NCBI GenBank assembly: GCA_903868295.1
Contig: CAIPUQ010000116.1
Location: 1 to 12,042 of the forward strand
Length of the DNA stretch: 12,042 bases
Direction of reading: 5' to 3'
From: an uncultured Roseiflexaceae bacterium
GTDB taxonomy: Bacteria; Chloroflexota; Chloroflexia; Chloroflexales; Roseiflexaceae
Part shown: positions 7,418 through 12,042 of the stretch, in pieces
Layout: each line of letters starts with the position of its first letter
Position numbering within the stretch: the stretch's first letter is position 1
Made by a program: the position numbers and the translations under genes
The notes under the pieces: generated by a model
Databases searched by the model: none
The model's input: only the letters and a program-made list of their open reading frames with translations
Told to the model about the DNA's origin: nothing

Positions 7418-7426
7418 TGGTATACT
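7418..7426 (+). promoter_or_regulatory. Candidate extended -10 promoter upstream of the aminotransferase
   Basis: TGG-TATACT (7418-7426) is a close match to an extended -10 element, in the 90-bp gap between the kinase stop (7390) and the aminotransferase start (7481). Transcription would begin near 7433. The -35 region is poor, as is usual for extended -10 promoters. If active, it separates the aminotransferase-ftsY-glutamine synthetase run from the kinase transcript. Confidence 0.4.
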
Positions 7427-7480
7427 CAAACGGACGAAGGTGCAGAAGGAATTTCTTGCCCATCATTGAGGTACAGTTTG

Positions 7481-8596
7481 ATGCACATACCATTCGGTGA
7501 TTTCAAGCGCCAATATTTTGAACTCCAGCGTGAACTCGATGATGCCGTCCTACAGGTTATGCGGAGCGGGGCATACATCCTCGGTCCTGCCGTCAAAGGG
7601 TTTGAGGCAGATTTTGCTGCCTATTGCGAAGTGCCGCATTGTATTGGGGTGGGGAACGGTACTGACGCGATCCAGCTCGGGCTCGTGGCACTCGGTGTGG
7701 GCGTCGGCGACGAGGTCATTACGGTTGCCAATACAGGCGTACCCGGTACCGCAGCGATTGTCGCGATCGGAGCGATTCCGGTGTTTGTTGATGTGGACCC
7801 TGTCACGCGCAACATGGATCCGCGGTGCATCGAGCAAGCCATCACCCCGCGCACCAAGGCCATCATGCCGGTGCATTTGTATGGCCTGATGGCTGACATG
7901 CCGGCCATTCTCGCAATCGCCAATCACCATGGTATCCCGGTCATCGAAGATGTCGCCCAGGCACATGGTGCGCGACTCCATGGTGCGCGGGCCGGGAGCA
8001 TGGGTGCGGTCGCAGCGTTTAGCTTCTATCCGAGCAAAAATCTCGGCGCAATCGGCGATGGTGGGGCAATCACCACAACCGACGCCGGTCACGACGAACT
8101 GCTCCGCAAACTCCGCGTCTATGGGTGGGAACGCAAATATTACTCGACGGTCGACGCTGGCATGAATACGCGCCTCGATGAAGTCCAGGCAGCAATGTTG
8201 GCGGTCAAACTCCGGTATCTGGATGCGAGCACCGCACGTCGGGTCAAGATTGCGTCTTACTACTGCGAACAGTGTGCCGACCTCGGTCTCATTTTGCCGA
8301 CAACCCCGGCAGGGTACGAAGCGGTCTACCACCTCTTTGTGGTCGAATCAGCACATCGCGATACATATATGACTCGGCTCAAAGCCGCTGGCGTTTCGAC
8401 CGACATCCACTACCCAATGGCAACGCATCACCAACCAATCTATAAACGGTATGCCCCGAACGGTGGACTCGCCGTGACCGAACGTCAAGCTCAGACCGTA
8501 TTTTCGTTGCCGAACTTCCCCGAATTAACGGACAGCGAAGTCGAATTCGTTGCACAAACCGTCCGTTCGGTCGCCGCTACAATCGAGGCCAAGTAA
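7481..8596 (+). CDS. DegT/DnrJ/EryC1 family PLP-dependent (sugar) aminotransferase
   Basis: At 371 residues it has the usual family length. Motifs in order are GNGTDAIQLGL (cofactor phosphate binding), a TVANTGVPGTAA block, MPVHLYGLMADM, EDVAQAHGA with D157 and Q160 (pyridine-ring contacts), and SFYPSKNLGAIGDGGAI with the internal-aldimine lysine K186. MNTRLDEVQAAML follows. The family mostly transfers an amino group from glutamate to keto-sugar nucleotides in the synthesis of surface polysaccharides, glycans or secondary metabolites; the specific sugar cannot be told. ATG 7481 is chosen because GAGG (7468-7471) lies 9 nt upstream and the protein then begins MHIPFGDFKRQY, as usual for the family; the frame is open upstream to 7406 but that stretch is not conserved-looking. 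The stop overlaps the ftsY start by one base (TAATG). Confidence 0.96.
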   Translation: MHIPFGDFKRQYFELQRELDDAVLQVMRSGAYILGPAVKGFEADFAAYCEVPHCIGVGNGTDAIQLGLVALGVGVGDEVITVANTGVPGTAAIVAIGAIPVFVDVDPVTRNMDPRCIEQAITPRTKAIMPVHLYGLMADMPAILAIANHHGIPVIEDVAQAHGARLHGARAGSMGAVAAFSFYPSKNLGAIGDGGAITTTDAGHDELLRKLRVYGWERKYYSTVDAGMNTRLDEVQAAMLAVKLRYLDASTARRVKIASYYCEQCADLGLILPTTPAGYEAVYHLFVVESAHRDTYMTRLKAAGVSTDIHYPMATHHQPIYKRYAPNGGLAVTERQAQTVFSLPNFPELTDSEVEFVAQTVRSVAATIEAK

Positions 8597-9570
8597 TGTC
8601 ACTCTTCAAGCGGCTCTTTGGCCGCGGGATCGATGCCCCTCGTACCGAAGCAGAGGCACAAACCGAAGCTGCACAGCTTTCGACTGCCACCGAACGGACG
8701 CGGAAGAGCTTTTTTGGGCAAATAGTCGCGCTCTTTCGCAGTGCCGCTCTGTCTCCGGAACTCTGGGATGACATCGAAGCGCTGTTGGTGCAGGCAGACG
8801 TCGGGATCAACACGACCACCGAGCTCATCACGCGTGTCAAGGAACGTATCCGTCGCGAAGGTGTCAAAGAACCAGCCGAGGCCCAACAGTTGCTGCACGA
8901 CGAGATGGTGCGCATGTTGCAGGACCAAGATCGTCCTGTCACCCAAAGTACCAAACCACATGTGGTACTGGTAGTCGGTGTGAACGGTGCGGGTAAGACT
9001 ACCCTGATTGCGAAACTCGCACATCGGTACCTCGGCCGTGGCCAAAAAGTCGTGCTTGCCGCAGGGGACACCTTCCGCGCCGCCGCTGCCGAACAGCTCG
9101 AGGCCTGGGGTCAGCGGGTCGGTGTGCCCGTTGTATCACGCGGGCAAGGCGGCGACCCGGGCGCAGTGGTCTATGATGCGATGGAAGTAGCCACCACGAC
9201 GGATTGCGACGTAGTCATTATCGATACTGCTGGTCGTTTGCATGCAAAAGTGAATCTCATGCATGAACTCACCAAACTGCGTAACATTATTCGCCGCAAG
9301 ATGCCGGATGCACCGCACGAGGTCATTTTGGTCATCGACGCAACCACCGGTCAGAACGGTGTATTGCAAGCCAAAGCGTTTGCAGCAGCATCGGATGTTA
9401 CTGCAGTAGCAATTACCAAAATGGACGGAACCGCCAAAGGCGGCATTGCGTTTGCGATTGCTCAAGAGATACAACGCCCCGTTCGGTATGTCGGCACGGG
9501 TGAAAAAATGACCGACCTTGCACTTTTTGATGCAACCACCTTCGTGGATGCATTGTTTGCACGTCAGTAA
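8596..9570 (+). CDS. ftsY: Signal recognition particle receptor FtsY
   Basis: FtsY is the SRP-receptor GTPase that docks the SRP-ribosome complex at the inner membrane for co-translational insertion of membrane proteins. The 324 residues carry a short amphipathic start (MSLFKRLFGRG, a likely membrane anchor), a helical N domain (about 35-110), and the G domain. The G domain shows P-loop GVNGAGKTT (128-136), DTFRAAAAEQL, D210-TAGR, TKMD (274-277) with GTAKGG, and the closing GTGEKMTDL. It is short because the long acidic A domain of the E. coli type is absent, which is normal for many phyla. GAGG at 8585-8588 lies 7 nt before the ATG, inside the end of the aminotransferase gene. Two tandem in-frame stops end it (9568-9573). 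The very SRP-dependent membrane proteins encoded nearby are not evidence of a specific link. Confidence 0.98.
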   Translation: MSLFKRLFGRGIDAPRTEAEAQTEAAQLSTATERTRKSFFGQIVALFRSAALSPELWDDIEALLVQADVGINTTTELITRVKERIRREGVKEPAEAQQLLHDEMVRMLQDQDRPVTQSTKPHVVLVVGVNGAGKTTLIAKLAHRYLGRGQKVVLAAGDTFRAAAAEQLEAWGQRVGVPVVSRGQGGDPGAVVYDAMEVATTTDCDVVIIDTAGRLHAKVNLMHELTKLRNIIRRKMPDAPHEVILVIDATTGQNGVLQAKAFAAASDVTAVAITKMDGTAKGGIAFAIAQEIQRPVRYVGTGEKMTDLALFDATTFVDALFARQ

Positions 9571-9601
9571 TAACCCGCACGGAAGAAAGGTTGCCCCTGC
9601 T

Positions 9602-10930
9602 ATGCACAGCGACGAAGTCATTCAGCAGATTCAGCAACACCATGTTGAGTTTGTCAGTTTACAGTTCACTGATATTGCGGGTATGCTCAAAAACGTCACG
9701 ATCCCGGCGAGTATGATAGTCGATTGCCTCGACCACGGCGTGTGGTTCGATGGGTCTGCGCTTGACGGGCCCGCCCGCGTGGCCGAGACCGATATGTATC
9801 TGATTGCAGACAAATCGACATTTGCAATCGTGCCAAGCACCGGCGGGTCAGATATCCCCACCGCGCGTCTTATTTGTGATGTGCATTCACCCGATGGCCG
9901 TCCATACGCGGGCGATCCACGACGCGTGCTACGCAGAGCGGTCGAAGAAGCCGCGTCGATGGGCTTTGTCTACCGGCTCAGTGCCGAAGTCGAGTTCTTT
10001 CTATTTAAAGCGGATGGCGACGGGCGCCCCGTGCTCGTTCCGAACGACTCGGTGGGGTATTTTGATGCAACCAACGACTCGTACACGCATTTTCGACGGC
10101 AAGTGGTGCGTGCCTTAGGATCGTTTCACATCGGCGTTGATGCCACACATCATGAAGGTGCTGTCGGCCAACACGAAATTGACTTGCAGCTCGAATCAGG
10201 TTTGGCAGCTGCAGATGCCGTCATGACATTGCGTCAGGTGTTGCGCTCGCTCGCGCTCCAACAGGGGATGTATGCGTCGTTTATGCCCAAACCGATGGTC
10301 GGTATTAACGGTAGCGGCATGCATGTGCACCAGAGTCTCGTCGACAGTGTGACAGGGACGAATCTCTTTGCAGATGCCAGTGATCATTATGGGCTGAGTC
10401 CGTTGGCCAAACACTTCATGGCCGGCCTGTTGGCACATGCTCCTGGGATGGTCGCTGTGCTGGCCCCATTGGTGAATTCGTATAAGCGACTCGTGCCTGG
10501 GTACGAAGCCCCGATCTATGCAAGTTGGGGGCGTACCAATCGTGGTGCGTTGGTCCGTGTCCCACGGGTACTCGGCAACCGCCCGCAAACAACACGCATC
10601 GAACTGCGGAGCCCAGACCCATCGTGTAATCCATATCTGGCCTATGCTGTTATGCTGCGTGCAGGGATCGATGGTATTCGTCGCGAGCTTCCGCTTCCTC
10701 CTGCGGCCGAAGAAGATTTGGTCACGATGAATGCGCGGACTCGCATGCACCCATTGCTGCCAATGACTTTGGGTGAGGCTGTTATCGCAATCCAAAAGGA
10801 CGAACTGATTGCTGATACCCTGGGACCACTCATCTATGAGCGATTTGTGGAGTCCCGCATCCAAGAATGGGAATCGTATCGTCAGCATGTCAGCAGCTGG
10901 GAACTCGATCGATATCTGCCAATTTATTGA
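9602..10930 (+). CDS. glnA: Type I glutamine synthetase family protein
   Basis: Glutamine synthetase joins ammonia to glutamate using ATP. The 442 residues match the shorter GSI-alpha size. Key sites are present: FDGS with D50 (ammonium site), E129 and E131 in AEVEFF, VGQHE with E192, NGSGMHVHQS with H241, NSYKRLVPGYEAP, the NRGALVRVP block, and RIELRSPDPSCNPYLAYA with E334 and R336. The region that carries the adenylylated tyrosine in enteric GlnA (NLYDLPP-like) reads RRELPLPPAAEED, so control by adenylylation is unlikely. Some usually conserved spots differ: DGSALDGPARVAETDMYL in place of a DGSSIxGFxRIEESD pattern, and VPSTGG where FPW is common. It could therefore be a secondary GlnA-like ligase acting on another amine, so the symbol is provisional. 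ATG 9602 has AAAGG 11 nt upstream; it follows ftsY by 31 nt. Confidence 0.93.
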   Translation: MHSDEVIQQIQQHHVEFVSLQFTDIAGMLKNVTIPASMIVDCLDHGVWFDGSALDGPARVAETDMYLIADKSTFAIVPSTGGSDIPTARLICDVHSPDGRPYAGDPRRVLRRAVEEAASMGFVYRLSAEVEFFLFKADGDGRPVLVPNDSVGYFDATNDSYTHFRRQVVRALGSFHIGVDATHHEGAVGQHEIDLQLESGLAAADAVMTLRQVLRSLALQQGMYASFMPKPMVGINGSGMHVHQSLVDSVTGTNLFADASDHYGLSPLAKHFMAGLLAHAPGMVAVLAPLVNSYKRLVPGYEAPIYASWGRTNRGALVRVPRVLGNRPQTTRIELRSPDPSCNPYLAYAVMLRAGIDGIRRELPLPPAAEEDLVTMNARTRMHPLLPMTLGEAVIAIQKDELIADTLGPLIYERFVESRIQEWESYRQHVSSWELDRYLPIY

Positions 10931-10966
10931 TTTCGGTTGCCTACGGCACTCTTTTCGAGAACAACT

Positions 10967-12042
10967 ATGAACGATGCATCGCGCCAGCAACACCTCCCAA
11001 AACCTCTCATCTCTACCGAGCTCAGCGCTTGGTTGATATTGGGTGTGTTCTTTGTGACTTCGCTCATCGTGATGGGATTGCTTGGTCGGGTTGCTTGGGC
11101 GAACTACAATGCAGCCATGCGCACGCTCGACGGCGCACAGCTCCGTAGCCACGTTGCTACTGGGGTCCTGTACCAAGAACCCCGCAGCATGAGTAGTCGT
11201 ACGCTCGAGCGTTTACCGGATCCGCTCGACCCCTGTGCAGGCGAAATCGATATCTGTTTGCCGTTGAAACCCGGCTATCGCATCAAAACGCTCCCCGCAG
11301 CGGGCTACGGTCCGGTCGCGTCAATGGTTTTGCCCGATGCAACACACATACAGTTGTGGGCCCAGGATTCTGGCACCGACATTGTCTATGCGACCTACCA
11401 GGTCTCTCGGTGGACCACACAAAAGCAAGTAGTCAACTTGACGCAGAACGCAGGATATGCCAGGTATGACCTCGCTGAATTCCAACCGTATAGTGTTGTC
11501 GAATACAGCGTGACCCTGCCTGATGGCTACAAAGTATGGATGACGCCCGGTGGGAGCTACAGTATCCGCGTGATACCTGTATCCAATACCACCCTCCAAG
11601 CGAGCACCTCACGTATCGAAGTGGCGGTCCGCACGGGCAGTGCGACGGTCACGCACGCAGATCAGAACGTCAGTCTCGCCGAACGGCAGATGGTGATGAT
11701 GGATGGCACAGACGGCATCCCAGATCCACAACCCGCGACCTGGCAGATAGTCCGCGATCCCGAGTGGAGTGGCATCAAGGCACGCAAGGATGCGCCAGAT
11801 GCCCCGTCAGAATGGGAGTCGTATGCACGACTTGGATCACCGACCATGTCTGCATCAGAGCGCAATGGGACGGTTGCTGTGGTTCTGGGGTGTAATCCCA
11901 AGACACCGGATTATTGCAAGACCGACAAGCAACTTCAGGTGTTGCGCATCACTCGTACTGGCCTGCAGACCCATGATTATGCGGTCGGCGTTGCGCAGTA
12001 CATGGATGCGGACGTTTCGGAGTTTACCTCGCTGCGCCTGAC
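10967..12042 (+). CDS. Single-pass membrane protein with FecR-like region (3' part beyond the window)
   Basis: An open frame of 358 codons from ATG 10967 reaches the right edge without a stop. The start lies 36 nt after the glutamine synthetase stop, with only a weak SD (GAGA, 10956-10959). Residues 1-20 are polar, 21-40 form one strong membrane helix, and the rest is beta-rich, probably outside the cytoplasm. Residues about 215-246 (IEVAVRTGSATVTHADQNVSLAERQ is split across this stretch) resemble a FecR-type beta repeat, in which VxxRxGxAxV is followed by VxLxxxQxVxxxxG. Two close cysteine pairs, C90/C97 and C309/C317, suggest disulfides. No sigma factor of the FecI type is visible nearby. 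Function is not recognised; a surface or sensing role is an inference from topology. Confidence 0.8.
   Translation, partial: MNDASRQQHLPKPLISTELSAWLILGVFFVTSLIVMGLLGRVAWANYNAAMRTLDGAQLRSHVATGVLYQEPRSMSSRTLERLPDPLDPCAGEIDICLPLKPGYRIKTLPAAGYGPVASMVLPDATHIQLWAQDSGTDIVYATYQVSRWTTQKQVVNLTQNAGYARYDLAEFQPYSVVEYSVTLPDGYKVWMTPGGSYSIRVIPVSNTTLQASTSRIEVAVRTGSATVTHADQNVSLAERQMVMMDGTDGIPDPQPATWQIVRDPEWSGIKARKDAPDAPSEWESYARLGSPTMSASERNGTVAVVLGCNPKTPDYCKTDKQLQVLRITRTGLQTHDYAVGVAQYMDADVSEFTSLRL

Noticed and set aside
7406..7480. N-terminal extension of the aminotransferase from an upstream GTG
   Set aside because: The extension does not resemble the family start, and the candidate -10 lies inside it; ATG 7481 has a GAGG at good spacing.
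7550..8332. 260-codon minus-strand open frame inside the aminotransferase gene
   Set aside because: It is fully antisense to a gene with all catalytic motifs, and the translated product has no recognisable motif.
10196..11176. 326-codon open frame on the minus strand across glutamine synthetase and the next gene
   Set aside because: It is antisense to two well-supported genes, spans their junction, and its product is rich in His, Cys, Gln and Arg with no domain pattern, which is typical of a shadow frame.

Overview
The window looks like chromosomal DNA from a free-living bacterium, most likely a member of the Chloroflexota. That assignment is an inference. It rests on a secreted protein with a Thr-Pro (TPT) linker and Cys-containing Ig-like repeats, a very large CHASE3/PAS histidine kinase, and a GT39-like membrane glycosyltransferase, a combination familiar in that phylum. 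No rRNA, tRNA, CRISPR array, transposase or integrase was seen, and gene density is high.

Layout. On the minus strand, 1-2147 is the 5' part (at least 715 codons) of a secreted multidomain surface protein that runs off the left edge. A 312-bp AT-rich divergent intergenic region follows (2148-2459). It holds candidate promoters in both directions, an 8-bp direct repeat and a 17-codon leader ORF with a strong Shine-Dalgarno sequence. Everything to the right is on the plus strand: a polytopic GT39/ArnT-like glycosyltransferase (2460-4481); a membrane sensor kinase fused in frame to a receiver and an OmpR-type DNA-binding domain (4484-7390); then, after a 90-bp gap with a candidate extended -10 promoter, a DegT/DnrJ/EryC1 PLP aminotransferase (7481-8596), the signal recognition particle receptor FtsY (8596-9570), a type I glutamine synthetase (9602-10930), and the first 358 codons of a single-pass membrane protein with a FecR-like stretch (10967 to the right edge).

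How they fit together. The secreted protein, glycosyltransferase, sugar-aminotransferase-type enzyme and FecR-like protein all point to the cell envelope. The sensor-regulator fusion sits directly behind the glycosyltransferase with a 2-nt gap, so the two are probably co-transcribed, and the fusion may control envelope genes nearby. FtsY and glutamine synthetase are housekeeping genes carried in the same run of short gaps. The most unusual items are the kinase-receiver-winged-helix fusion, which implies a transcription factor tethered to the membrane, and the leader ORF. The leader ORF ends in TGATG overlap with the glycosyltransferase start and carries an A7 run at which a one-base change would fuse the two frames.
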